Positions 35,423 to 44,454 of a DNA stretch of 64,000 nt are shown piece by piece. The number at the start of each line of letters is the position of its first letter. Position 1 is the stretch's first letter. The stretch spans positions 1-64,000 of the forward strand of contig CAWAVV010000049.1 in assembly GCA_963785565.1 (NCBI GenBank), written 5' to 3'. Under the pieces are notes generated by a model. The model made no database searches. It was not told the origin of the DNA and was given only the letters and a program-made list of their open reading frames with translations. The translations under genes were made by a program, and so were the position numbers. Source of the stretch: AP-15 sp963785565 (lineage in GTDB: Bacteria > Pseudomonadota > Alphaproteobacteria > ATCC43930 > CGMCC-115725).

Positions 35423-35560
35423 CTTCCCTCTCTGCCCTCGGGGGCGGAGAGGGCAGGGTGAGGTGGGGGAATTCCCTGTTCTCGCCGACGCCCACCTCAC
35501 CCTCCCGTCCCTTTGGGCCGGGTCACTCCCTCTCCCCCCAAACGGCGGAGAGGGTCGATT
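35423..35560. repeat. REP-like CCCTCTC/GAGAGGG repeat block
   Basis: CCCTCTCTGCC-ctcgggg-GCGGAGAGGGCAGGGTGAGGTGGG faces CCCACCTCACCCTCCC...CCCTCTCCCCCC, with a final CGGAGAGGG. It forms nested palindromes between the MoaD-like gene and the second large subunit, so it interrupts the operon and may end or stabilise the transcript. Related blocks lie near 43.4 kb and 54.2 kb. Confidence 0.7.
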
Positions 35561-35577
35561 TGACGACGCCCCCGCCG

Positions 35578-37869
35578 CTACTCCGCGGCTTTGAGCGCCG
35601 GCTGCTGCGCGTCGAGCGCGGCGCGCAGCCGCGGCGGCGACATCGGCAGATCGCGCAGCCGCACCCCGGTCGCGGCGGCGATCGCATTGGCGACCGCAGC
35701 CATCGGCGGCACGATCGGCACCTCGCCGACGCCGCGTGCGCCGAACGGGTGCCGCGGGTTCGGCACCTCGACAAGAACCGCCTCGATCATCGGAACGTCG
35801 GGCGCCACCGGACAGCGATAGTCGAGAAAGCCCGGATTTTCGAGGCGTCCGTCCTTGTCGTAGATGTATTCCTCGTTCAGGGCCCAGCCGATGCCCTGGG
35901 CCACGCCGCCCTGGATTTGCCCCTCGACATAGGAGGGATGGATCGCCCGCCCGACATCCTGAACCGCAGTATAGCGCAAGATCTTGACATAGCCGGTCTC
36001 CGGATCGACCTCGACATCGCAAATATGCGTCGCAAAGCCGGGGCCCGCCCCTTGCGCGTTGACCGACACCTCGGCGGTAATCGGCCCGCCGGTGCGGCCT
36101 GATTTGGCGGCGATGGCGGCCAGCGGCAACGGCTCGAAGCTGCCGGCGTTGGCGCCGGCCGGGAACGCGCTACCGTCCTTCCATTCGACCGCGTCGGGGC
36201 TGATGTCCCAGATCATCGCGGCGCGTTTCTTCAACTCGTCGACGACCTTCTCGGCGGCTTGCGTCGTGGCCATGCCGGTCGCGAAGGTGACGCGGCTGCC
36301 GCCGGTCAGGAACGAAAAGCCGATCGAGCTGGTATCGGCGACGATCGGACGGACGCGCTCGACCGGGATGCCGAGGATCTCGGCCGCCATCATTGCCATC
36401 GAGGCGCGCGATCCGCCGATATCCGGGGTGCCGACGGCGACGACCGCGGTGCCATCCTCGTTGATGTGGCAGGCTGCGCTCGACTCGCCGCCGATGTTGA
36501 ACCAAAAGCCGGAGGCGATGCCGCGGCCTTGGTTGGGGCCGAGCTTCTCCTTCAGATGTGGGTGGTTCTTGGCCGCGTCGACGGTCTCGGCATAACCGAT
36601 ATTGACATAGGTCGGCCCGTGCGCCGCCTTGGTGCCGTCCTTGGCGGCATTCTTCTCGCGCAACAACAGCGGGTCGATGCCGAGCTGGCCGGCCAGTTCG
36701 TCGAGGCAGCTTTCGACGCCATAGGACGAAATCGGCGCTCCCGGCGCGCGATAGGCCGCCACCTTCGGCCGGTTCGAGACGACATCGTAGCCGACGATGT
36801 TGACGTTGGGGATGTCGTACATCGCAAAGCCACACATGCAGCCTGGCCCTACCGGCGATCCCGGGAAGGCGCCGGCCTGGTATTTGAGCACGAGGTCGGC
36901 GGCGACGATCCGGCCATCCTTCTTGGCGCCGATCTTGACCTCGATGACGCCGCCCGAAGTCGGCCCGGTGCCGCGGAAGACTTCCTCGCGGCTCATCACC
37001 ATCTTGACCGGCCGGCCCGACTTTTTGGCCATCGCCAGGGCCAGCGGCTCGAGATAGACAAGGGTCTTGCCGCCAAAGCCGCCGCCGATCTCGGCCGGGA
37101 TCGCGCGGATCTGCGATATGTCGATGCCGAGCAATTTGGCGCAGTAGGCGCGGACCATGAACTGGCCCTGGCTCGAGCTCCAGATCGTGCATTGCCCGTC
37201 GGCCGCCATTGAGACGACGCAGGCGTGTGGCTCGATATAGGCCTGGTGTACCGGCTTGGTCGTATAGCGCCGCTCGATGATGACATCGGCCTCGCGGAAG
37301 CCGGCTTCCGCGTCGCCCTTGGCGAAGGCCACCCGCTTGGCAATGTTCGAAGGATGGGTGGGCTTGGGGTCGACGCCCTGGGTGAACAGATCGTCATGCA
37401 GCAGCGGCGCGTCCGGCTTCATCGCCTCTTCGACGTCGATCACATGCGGCAGCACGTGATAGGCGACCTCGATCAGCTCGCAGGCCTGCTCGGCGATTGC
37501 CGGAGAGACCGCGGCAACCGCCGCCACGGCGTGCCCGTCATAGAGCGCCCGATCGCGCGCCATGCAGTTTTGCGACAGGTCGCGGAAATTCATCGGCCCT
37601 TCGCCGACGAATGCCTCCTCCGACGGGATCGGCGGGAAATCCTCCCAGGTGATCACCGCCTTGACCCCGGGCAATGCCTTTGCCTTGTCGGTGTTGATCG
37701 ACAGGATGCGGGCGTGCGCGTGCGGGCTGCGCTTGACCTTGCCCCACAGCATGCCGGGCATGACCATGTCGGCGCCGAAATTGGCCCGGCCGGTGACTTT
37801 GTCGACCCCGTCCGGGCGAACCGGGCGAGTACCGACGACCTTCTGAAATTCCTTGGCGATGAACGTCAT
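35578..37869 (-). CDS. Molybdenum hydroxylase large subunit, second tandem copy (intact)
   Basis: 763 residues, xanthine dehydrogenase/CoxL superfamily. The N-terminal domain GTRPVRPDGVDKVTGRANFGADM, molybdopterin loops EIGGGFGGKT and AYRAPGAP, and the C-terminal GARGVGE with the catalytic Glu are present. AYRAPGAP lacks the Cys of the AYRCSFR loop of true CO dehydrogenase, so this is not a CO oxidiser. It would hydroxylate an aromatic, heteroaromatic or aldehyde substrate. It is a close paralogue of the upstream copy, sharing one FeS and one FAD subunit gene. A repeat-bearing 115-base gap separates the two. Confidence 0.9.
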   Translation of the reverse strand: MTFIAKEFQKVVGTRPVRPDGVDKVTGRANFGADMVMPGMLWGKVKRSPHAHARILSINTDKAKALPGVKAVITWEDFPPIPSEEAFVGEGPMNFRDLSQNCMARDRALYDGHAVAAVAAVSPAIAEQACELIEVAYHVLPHVIDVEEAMKPDAPLLHDDLFTQGVDPKPTHPSNIAKRVAFAKGDAEAGFREADVIIERRYTTKPVHQAYIEPHACVVSMAADGQCTIWSSSQGQFMVRAYCAKLLGIDISQIRAIPAEIGGGFGGKTLVYLEPLALAMAKKSGRPVKMVMSREEVFRGTGPTSGGVIEVKIGAKKDGRIVAADLVLKYQAGAFPGSPVGPGCMCGFAMYDIPNVNIVGYDVVSNRPKVAAYRAPGAPISSYGVESCLDELAGQLGIDPLLLREKNAAKDGTKAAHGPTYVNIGYAETVDAAKNHPHLKEKLGPNQGRGIASGFWFNIGGESSAACHINEDGTAVVAVGTPDIGGSRASMAMMAAEILGIPVERVRPIVADTSSIGFSFLTGGSRVTFATGMATTQAAEKVVDELKKRAAMIWDISPDAVEWKDGSAFPAGANAGSFEPLPLAAIAAKSGRTGGPITAEVSVNAQGAGPGFATHICDVEVDPETGYVKILRYTAVQDVGRAIHPSYVEGQIQGGVAQGIGWALNEEYIYDKDGRLENPGFLDYRCPVAPDVPMIEAVLVEVPNPRHPFGARGVGEVPIVPPMAAVANAIAAATGVRLRDLPMSPPRLRAALDAQQPALKAAE

Positions 37870-37892
37870 GAAGCCTCACTCCCACTCTCATG

Positions 37893-37978
37893 GTGGTCGC
37901 CCCCGCTTAAGCGGGTCCCAGGGCAACCGGCAATATGCCGCTCGCTCTGGATTCCCACTTGCGCGGGAATGACGAAGT
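37893..37978. repeat. REP-like palindromes between the two large-subunit genes
   Basis: GCCCCCGCTTAAGCGGG-TCCCAGGG and, further on, CTGGATTCCC-acttgc-GCGGGAATGAC form the two arms of a degenerate CATTCCCGCGAAAGCGGGAATCCAG-type repeat. It sits in the 115-base gap between the tandem paralogues and may be where the duplication was joined. Confidence 0.65.
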
Positions 37979-37984
37979 TAAACC

Positions 37985-40277
37985 CTACTCAGCCGCCGCG
38001 CGCATCGGCTCCGACGCGTCGAGCGCCGCCAGCAGCCGCGGTGGCGACATCGGCAGGTCGCGCAGCCGAATCCCGGTTGCGTCGGCGATCGCATTGGCGA
38101 CCGCGGCCATTGGCGGCACGATCGGCACCTCGCCGACGCCGCGCGCGCCGAACGGATGGCGGGGGTTCGGCACCTCGATCAGGACCGTGTCGATCATCGG
38201 CATGTCCGAGGCGACCGGACAGCGGTAATCGAGGAAACCGGGGTTCTCCAGCCTTCCGTCCTTGTCGTAGATGTACTCCTCGCTGAGCGCCCAGCCGACG
38301 CCCTGCGCCACGCCGCCCTGCATCTGCCCCTCGACATAGGAGGGGTGGATCGCCCGGCCGACATCCTGGATCGCCGTGTAGCGTAGGATCTTGACGTGGC
38401 CGGTCTCCTTGTCGACCTCGACATCGCAGATGTGGGTCGTAAAGCCGGGCCCCTGGCCTTGCGCGTTGATCTGCACCTCGGCGCTGATCGGCCCGCCGGT
38501 GCGCGCCGATTTCGAGGCGAGCTCGGCCAAGGGCAGCGGTTCGAAGCTGCCGGCATTGGCGCCGGCCGGGAACGCCTTGCCGTCCCGCCACTCGACCGCC
38601 TCGGGGCTGATGTCCCATGTCACCGCGGCGCGTTTCTTGAGCTCCTCCACGACCTTCTGCGCGGATTGCGTTACTGCCATGCCGCCGGCAAAGGTGACGC
38701 GGCTGCCGCCGGTCGAAGCGCTGAAGCCGATCGCCGTCGTGTCGCCGACAACCGGGCGCACGCTCTCGAACGGCACCCCCAGCACCTCGGCCACCATCAT
38801 CGCCATCGAGGCGCGCGAGCCGCCGATGTCGGGATGGCCCTCGGTCACCGTGACGGTGCCGTCCTCGTTGACGTGGCACGCGGCGCTCGATTCGCCGCCG
38901 GCATTGTGCCAGTAGCCCGAGGCGATGCCGCGCCCCTGGTTAGGCCCGAGCCGAGTCTTGAGATGTTCATGTGCCTTGGCGGCTTCGAGCGTCTGCTGAT
39001 AGCCGATATTTACCCAGGTCGGTCCGTGAGTTGCCTTGGTGCCGTCCTTGGCCCCGTTGATCTCGCGCAGCCGCAGCGGGTCGATCTTAAGCTCGCGCGC
39101 CAGCTCGTCCATGCAGCTTTCGACCGCGAACGAGCCGATCGGCGCGCCGGGCGCGCGGTAGGCGGCAACTTTGGGGCGGTTGCACAAAACGTCGTAGCCG
39201 ATCGTTTCGGCATTCGGCAGGTCGTAGACCGCCAGTCCGCAGATGCAGCCCTGCTGGACCGGCGAGCCTTGAAAGGCGCCCGACTGGTATTTGAGCACGG
39301 TCTTCGCGGCGGTGATATGGCCGTCCTTCTTGGCGCCGAGCTTGACTTCGACGACGGCGCCCGAGGTCGGTCCGGTCGCCCGGAATACCTCTTCGCGGCT
39401 CATCACCATCTTGACCGGCCGGCCCGATTTCTTCGACAGCATATAGGCGACCGGCTCGAGATAGACGATCGTCTTGCCGCCGAAACCGCCGCCGATCTCG
39501 GCCGGGATCGCCCGGATATTGGCGATGTCGGCGCCGACGATGCGCGAGGTGTAGCCGCGCACCATGAACTGGCCTTGGCTCGAACTCCAGATCGTCGTTT
39601 GCCCGTCCGGCGCCACCGAAACGACGCAAGCATGCGGCTCGATATAGCCCTGGTGCACCGGCTTGGTCGTATAGCGCCGCTCTATCACGATTTCGGCTTC
39701 GCGGAAGCCGGCTTCGACATCGCCCTTCGCAAAGCGCACCACCTTCGAAACGTTGGAAGGCTTGGTCGGCTTGGGGTCGACGCCTGCGGTGAAGATGTTG
39801 TCATGCAGCAGCGGCGCGTCCGGTGCCATCGCGGCTTCGACGTCCATGACGTGCGGCAATACCTCGTATTCGACCTCGATCAGATCGAGCGCTTGCTCGC
39901 CGATCGCCTGCGAAACGGCCGCGACCGCGGCCACCGCATGACCCTCATAGAGGGCCTTGCCTATCGCCATGCAGTTGCGCGACAGGTCCCACAGATTGGC
40001 CGGGGCGGCGCCGAGAACGCGCTTATCCGGCGGGAGGTGCGGGAAAATCGGCGCGCGTGGTAACCGCCTTGACCCCCGGAAGCGCCATCGCCTTGTCGGT
40101 GTTGATCGACAGGATGCGGGCATGCGCGTGCGGGCTGCGCTTGATCTTGCCCCACAGCATCCCCGGCATCACCATGTCGGCGCCGAAATTGGCCCGCCCG
40201 GTGACCTTGTCGACGCCGTCGGGACGGATCGGACGGGTGCCGACGACCTTGAGGGTTTCTTTATCGAGGAAACTCAT
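37985..40277 (-). pseudogene. Molybdenum hydroxylase large subunit, first tandem copy, frameshifted
   Basis: The gene starts at ATG 40277 (MSFLDKETLKVVGTRPIRPDGVDKVTG) and reads to VTTRADFP, then meets a stop at 40023; the rest continues one base out of phase (HLPPDKRVLGAAPANLWDLSRNCM...) to 37985. The shift falls in a run of four T (minus strand; AAAA at 40044-40047 plus): with three T the frame is continuous, about 763 residues, parallel to the second copy. All cofactor motifs remain (EIGGGFGGKT, AYRAPGAP, GARGVGE). A homopolymer base error is the simplest reading; true inactivation is possible. Confidence 0.85.
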
Positions 40278-40759
40278 CGCGCGGCCTCCTGTCGCATGAC
40301 CGCGGCGGCGTCCAGCACCGCGCGGATGATCTTGTCATAGCCGGTGCAGCGGCAAAGATTGCCGGCGAGCCAATAGCGCGTCTCTTCTTCGGTCGGGTTC
40401 AGATTCTCGTCGAGCAATGCCTTGGCCGCGACGATGAAGCCGGGGGTGCAAAAACCGCACTGCAGTGCTGCATGTTCGAGGAATTTCTGCTGCACCGGGT
40501 GCAGGTGGTCACCCTCGGCGATGCCCTCGACGGTCGTGATCTTGCGGCCCTCTGCTTCGGCCCCCAGCATCAGGCACGAACAGGCGATCCGCCCGTCGAC
40601 GATGACGGTGCAGGCGCCGCAATCGCCCGAGCTGCAGCCTTCCTTGCTGCCGGTCAGGTTGAGCTCGTCGCGCAGCACGTCGAGCAGGGTCTGCTGCGGC
40701 TCGCACAGAAATTCGACGGGCTCGCCGTTGATGACGGTTGATACGTGGTGTTTGGCCAT
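40274..40759 (-). CDS. Molybdenum hydroxylase 2Fe-2S subunit
   Basis: 161 residues with the two 2Fe-2S clusters of CoxS-type subunits: the ferredoxin-like GCSSGDCGAC plus Cys62 (Cys42, 47, 50, 62) and the helical CGFC...CRC (Cys101, 104, 136, 138). It passes electrons from the Mo site to FAD. It overlaps the FAD-subunit stop by one base (TAATG) and the large subunit by four (ATGA), so all three are translationally coupled. Confidence 0.93.
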   Translation of the reverse strand: MAKHHVSTVINGEPVEFLCEPQQTLLDVLRDELNLTGSKEGCSSGDCGACTVIVDGRIACSCLMLGAEAEGRKITTVEGIAEGDHLHPVQQKFLEHAALQCGFCTPGFIVAAKALLDENLNPTEEETRYWLAGNLCRCTGYDKIIRAVLDAAAVMRQEAAR

Positions 40760-41628
40760 TAGCGTGCTCCAGCGCGTTCAAAGGCTATTGCGGCTGCGCG
40801 GCGTGCCAGGACGCCGGCGACCTTGATTCGGTATTCGATCGTGCCGCGTTTGTCGGAGATTGGGTTGCAGGAATGCCCCGCGGCGGCGTCGAGCGCCGCC
40901 AATGTCGGCTCGTCGAGCCGGTGCCCGATCAACGCCTTGGCCGACGGGTCGCAGATGATCTGGGTCGGCGCCACTGCCCCGAGCACGACCCGCGCATCGG
41001 TGCACACGCCGCTATTGTCGAGTGTGACATTGACCGCGACGCCGACGACCGCGATGTCCATCTCGGTGCGCGGGATGAAGCGCAGATAAGCATCGGATTG
41101 GTGCGGCTTGGGTTTGGGTATGTGAAACTCGACGATGAATTCGCCCTTGGCGAGCGAGGTCCGGCCGGGTCCGGTCACGATCGCCTCGACCGGGGCTTCG
41201 CGTTTGCCGCTGGGGCCGGCGATCACGCAAGTGGCGCGTGCCGCGATCAGCGCGGGGACGCTGTCGGCCGCCGGCGAGGCATTGCACAGATTGCCGGCGA
41301 GCGAGGCCCGTCCCTGGATCTGCTCCGAGCCGATCAGATCGAGGCCCTCGACGATCCCCGGCCAGGCCTGGGTCAGCGCCTTGTGTTCATAGACCACGGC
41401 CCCCGGCGTCGAGGCGCCGACGACGAATTGGTTGGCCTCCTCGCGGATGCCGATCATTCCCGGAATTCGCTTGGTGTCGACGATCAAATCGGGCTTCATC
41501 CGGCCCGACCGCAGCTGCACCAGCAAATCGGTTCCGCCGGCCAACACCTTGGCCGTGCCGGAAGCGTCGGCGAGCATCTTGACCGCCTCGTCGACGCTGG
41601 TCGGTGCGGCAAAGCTCAGACTGGGCAT
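40759..41628 (-). CDS. Molybdenum hydroxylase FAD-binding subunit
   Basis: 289 residues from the ATG at 41628 (MPSLSFAAPTSVDEAVKMLAD); an earlier ATG gives an unlikely tail. It is CoxM-like: FAD pyrophosphate loops VLAGGTDLLVQLRSG and GRASLAGNLCNASPAADSVPAL, with the C-terminal CO-dehydrogenase flavoprotein domain. It delivers electrons to the outside acceptor. It is the first gene of the operon FAD-FeS-large(1)-large(2)-MoaD-like. Confidence 0.91.
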   Translation of the reverse strand: MPSLSFAAPTSVDEAVKMLADASGTAKVLAGGTDLLVQLRSGRMKPDLIVDTKRIPGMIGIREEANQFVVGASTPGAVVYEHKALTQAWPGIVEGLDLIGSEQIQGRASLAGNLCNASPAADSVPALIAARATCVIAGPSGKREAPVEAIVTGPGRTSLAKGEFIVEFHIPKPKPHQSDAYLRFIPRTEMDIAVVGVAVNVTLDNSGVCTDARVVLGAVAPTQIICDPSAKALIGHRLDEPTLAALDAAAGHSCNPISDKRGTIEYRIKVAGVLARRAAAIAFERAGAR

Positions 41629-41798
41629 GTTCCCTCCTGATTGACGCGGGGCACAGTCCCGCCGAGATACGCTGACGCAATGCGGCGGCATCGGGGGCAA
41701 GCGCCAAGCACCGCGTCGTCTTCGATTACACTACCATCCTATGCGGCGTGAAGCGCTATGTTCCGATGTCTCGGCAGGATCCCGCGCTGCGCCGCACC

Positions 41799-42233
41799 AT
41801 GATCCCGATAATAGGCGATATCGTCCTCGATGACAGCCAGATCGAGGAAAGCTTTATCCGCGCCTCCGGCCCCGGCGGACAGAACGTCAACAAACTCGCG
41901 ACCGCGGTGCAGCTGCGCCTCGATCTCGCCCACTCCTTGACCTTGCCGCCCGAGGTGCGCGAGCGGGCCGCGCGCCTCGCCGGCCGGCGCCTGACCCAGG
42001 ACGGCGTCCTGGTCATCACCGCCCGCCGTTTTCGCACCCAGGAGCGCAACCGTCAGGATGCGCTCGACCGCCTGATCGCGCTGATCCGCCGCGCCGCCGC
42101 GCCGCCAACCCCACGCCGGCCTACCAAGCCCACCGCCGCCGCCAAACGCCGCCGCCTTGCCGCCAAATCCCGCCGCGCCGCCCTGAAACAACAGCGCCGC
42201 CCCGCCGCGAACGACAACGACGCCGGTGGATGA
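41799..42233 (+). CDS. arfB: Alternative ribosome-rescue peptidyl-tRNA hydrolase ArfB (YaeJ)
   Basis: 144 residues from the ATG at 41799 (MIPI.., the usual ArfB start; an upstream GTG at 41748 is possible). The release-factor GGQ motif is at 26-28 in RASGPGGQNVNK, followed by TAVQLRLDL. The long basic C-terminal tail (about residues 105-135, rich in Arg, Lys, Pro, Ala) enters the mRNA channel of stalled ribosomes. It frees ribosomes on non-stop messages. It is divergent from the Mo-hydroxylase operon. Confidence 0.92.
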   Translation: MIPIIGDIVLDDSQIEESFIRASGPGGQNVNKLATAVQLRLDLAHSLTLPPEVRERAARLAGRRLTQDGVLVITARRFRTQERNRQDALDRLIALIRRAAAPPTPRRPTKPTAAAKRRRLAAKSRRAALKQQRRPAANDNDAGG

Positions 42234-42351
42234 GGGTTCGCCCGCCCCGCCGCGGGTCGCCTCCGCCGCCTCGCGATGAGGCTCGGTCATCCGGCATATG
42301 TCGGATAGTATCGCTCGCCGCAGCTGTTGTTTCCTCCGACCGAGGCTCCTG

Positions 42352-43311
42352 ATGACCCAGGCGTTCGCCGCCGCCGCGCCGCTGTTGGATCCGCGCAAAT
42401 TCCGGGATCCGCTGATCACCGCCCGGGGCGAACCGCGGGCGCGCGTTGCGCTCAAAGCGCTGGAGACGCTGTGGTTTAACACCGGGACTTTGTGCAATCT
42501 GACCTGCCAGAATTGCTATATCGAATCCTCGCCAAAAAATGATCGGCTGGCTTATTTGACCATCGCGGAGGTCGCTCGCTATCTCGACGAGATCGCGGAG
42601 CTGCGGCTCGGCACTGAGTTGATCGGGTTTACCGGCGGCGAGCCGTTTATGAACCGCGATCTGCCGGCGATGCTGGAGGAAGCACTGTCGCGCGGTTTTC
42701 GCGCGATCGTGCTGACCAATGCGATGAAGCCGATGCATAAGATGAAACCGGCGCTTCTCGCGTTGCGCGAACGCTTTGGCGACCGTTTGACCCTGCGCGT
42801 TTCGCTCGACCATTACGGCCGCGCCGTCCATGAGCTGGAGCGGGGCAGGCGCAGTTGGGCGCCGACGATCGACGGGCTCGTCTGGCTCGCCGAGAATGGC
42901 TTCTCGATCAACGTCGCCAGCCGATATCTGTCGGGCGAGCCCGAGGCCGCGCTGCGCCGCGGTTTTGCCGAGCTCTTCGCCGAGCTCGGCATCGCGCTCG
43001 ACGCGGATGACCCGGTGGCGCTGATGATCTTCCCGGAAATGGATGCCACCGTCGATGTCCCGGAGATAACCGAGGCATGCTGGGGCATTCTCGGCAAATC
43101 GCCGCAGAGCGTGATGTGCGCGACCTCGCGCATGGTGGTCAAACACAAGGGCGCCGTACAACCGAGCGTGATCGCCTGCACCCTTCTGCCCTACAACCCG
43201 CTCTGGGATCTCGGCCCGAGCCTGGCTGGGGCGCGCGGCGCGGTGTCGCTCAACCACCCGCATTGCGCCAAATTCTGCGTGCTCGGCGGGGCCGCCTGCA
43301 GCCGGAGCTAA
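42352..43311 (+). CDS. Radical SAM protein with C-terminal Cys cluster
   Basis: 319 residues from the ATG at 42352. The SAM cluster motif CNLTCQNC has Cys48, 52, 55 (CxxxCxxC), followed by GFTGGEPFMNRDL. The C-terminus has Cys305, 309 and 316 (HCAKFCVLGGAACS), with VMCATS and VIACTLLPYN ahead, which could ligate an auxiliary Fe-S cluster as in SPASM/twitch proteins. The body is of the AstB/PqqE-like size. The substrate is unknown; the next genes do not encode an obvious small peptide precursor. Confidence 0.83.
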   Translation: MTQAFAAAAPLLDPRKFRDPLITARGEPRARVALKALETLWFNTGTLCNLTCQNCYIESSPKNDRLAYLTIAEVARYLDEIAELRLGTELIGFTGGEPFMNRDLPAMLEEALSRGFRAIVLTNAMKPMHKMKPALLALRERFGDRLTLRVSLDHYGRAVHELERGRRSWAPTIDGLVWLAENGFSINVASRYLSGEPEAALRRGFAELFAELGIALDADDPVALMIFPEMDATVDVPEITEACWGILGKSPQSVMCATSRMVVKHKGAVQPSVIACTLLPYNPLWDLGPSLAGARGAVSLNHPHCAKFCVLGGAACSRS

Positions 43312-43317
43312 GGACGG

Positions 43318-43452
43318 CGACATTCCTTGCCCCGCAAGCAGGGAAAGGGCAGGGTGCGGTGCTTTCGACCGCGATCGGAAAGTCAATCGACGCGGACCGG
43401 GCGTACCTCACTCCGTCGCCCTGCCCATGGGGCGCAGGGCCGCAAGTGAGGG
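43318..43452. repeat. REP-like palindrome block
   Basis: CCCCGCAAGCAGGGAAAGGGCAGGGTGCGG and, after about 55 bases, CCTCACTCCGTCGCCCTGCCC...GGGGCGCAGGG form a degenerate copy of the repeat type seen near 35.5 kb. It lies between the radical SAM gene and a small gene on the same strand. Confidence 0.55.
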
Positions 43453-43502
43453 ACCATCGGAGTTCGGGTTTCCGCAATCTTGCCGAATGGAGGAGGTCAT
43501 CT

Positions 43503-43802
43503 ATGTCTGAGCGTCTAGGAGCAGAACGGTTTATTCCGACCTTGGAAGGTTTGGCTGCCGCTGGTGGCGTCTCGGTGCTGACTATTCTTGCCGCCCTGCG
43601 AAACTCAGCGATTTGGGAGATCGTTGGCGGTGGTCCTGGCGGAGGCGTCGACGCACGCACCTTCTCAGCCGAGGGCAAAACCGAGCTGCATGCTCAATTG
43701 GGAGAGATCCTTTCGGGCGTGATGCTAAAGGTGAGGGAAGGCGATCTTGGCGCGGCGCTGATCGCGGCGCGCATTGCAACGCAGCGGGCGGCCATCCGCT
43801 AG
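43503..43802 (+). CDS. Small protein of unknown function with a near-perfect ribosome site
   Basis: 99 residues from the ATG at 43503. AGGAGGT at 43491-43497 is a near-ideal Shine-Dalgarno, which fixes this start over longer in-frame options. The sequence is MSERLGAERFIPTLEGLAAAGG, a mildly hydrophobic VSVLTILAAL, a Gly-rich GGGPGGGVD turn and an amphipathic helical C-terminal half. No family is recognised. It is mostly helical and probably cytoplasmic. Confidence 0.65.
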   Translation: MSERLGAERFIPTLEGLAAAGGVSVLTILAALRNSAIWEIVGGGPGGGVDARTFSAEGKTELHAQLGEILSGVMLKVREGDLGAALIAARIATQRAAIR

Positions 43803-43936
43803 CACGGCCGCGCCCCGTTCCGGTCGCGCCTGCTGGACAGTCGATCCCGGCAACGGGACGCATGGCTTCGGAGAATTACGACGGGTCTCGCCGCGCTCAG
43901 CCCATCCTGGATTGCCGAAGACAAAGGGAGTGTCCG

Positions 43937-44338
43937 ATGCGAACCGTCATTTCCCAGTCGGTCGTCCTGCCGGCCCCGGCCGAACATCTGTTCGAGATGT
44001 ACATCGATCCCGCAAAGCACGCCGCGATCACCGGTGCGCCGGTCGCGATCGGCGTCGCCCCGGGATCACCATTCCACGCCTTCAATGGCGCTCTGAGCGG
44101 TGCGATTCTCCGGATCATACCGCAACGGCTGGTGGTGCAATCCTGGCGCTCGGTCAAATTTAACGAGGGTGATCCGGATTCGACCCTGATTCTCGCATTC
44201 GCGCCGGAAGGAACAAACGGACGAAACGGAAGAATAGACCTCATTCATCTCGACGTGCCGGACCACGATTATCAAGGAGTGGTCGAGGGCTGGGAGACGC
44301 ATTATTGGGCCCCCTGGCGGCGTTATCTCGCCGGCTGA
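43937..44338 (+). CDS. SRPBCC (AHSA1-like) domain protein
   Basis: 133 residues from the ATG at 43937. It has the START/Bet v1-like pattern of AHSA1 proteins: MRTVISQSVVLPAPAEHLFEMYIDPAKHAAITG, FHAFNGALSGAILRIIPQRLVVQSWRS, and the C-terminal GVVEGWETHYWAPWRRYL helix. These proteins form a hydrophobic pocket for small ligands; the function here is not known. AAGGGAG precedes the start. Confidence 0.84.
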   Translation: MRTVISQSVVLPAPAEHLFEMYIDPAKHAAITGAPVAIGVAPGSPFHAFNGALSGAILRIIPQRLVVQSWRSVKFNEGDPDSTLILAFAPEGTNGRNGRIDLIHLDVPDHDYQGVVEGWETHYWAPWRRYLAG

Positions 44339-44454
44339 CACGAGCACCGCGCGTGCCGACCGCCGCCCGAAGCCATCCTGTCCGACGGCTCCCGCACGCG
44401 CCTTACAACGCGCGAGAACCGCCGCCACTTAATTTGCAAAACGACAGGTGGGGC

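Noticed and set aside
35578..41628. Operon considered as a carbon monoxide dehydrogenase (coxMSL)
   Set aside because: The large subunits have AYRAPGAP instead of the AYRCSFR active-site loop, and no coxDEFG accessory genes follow.
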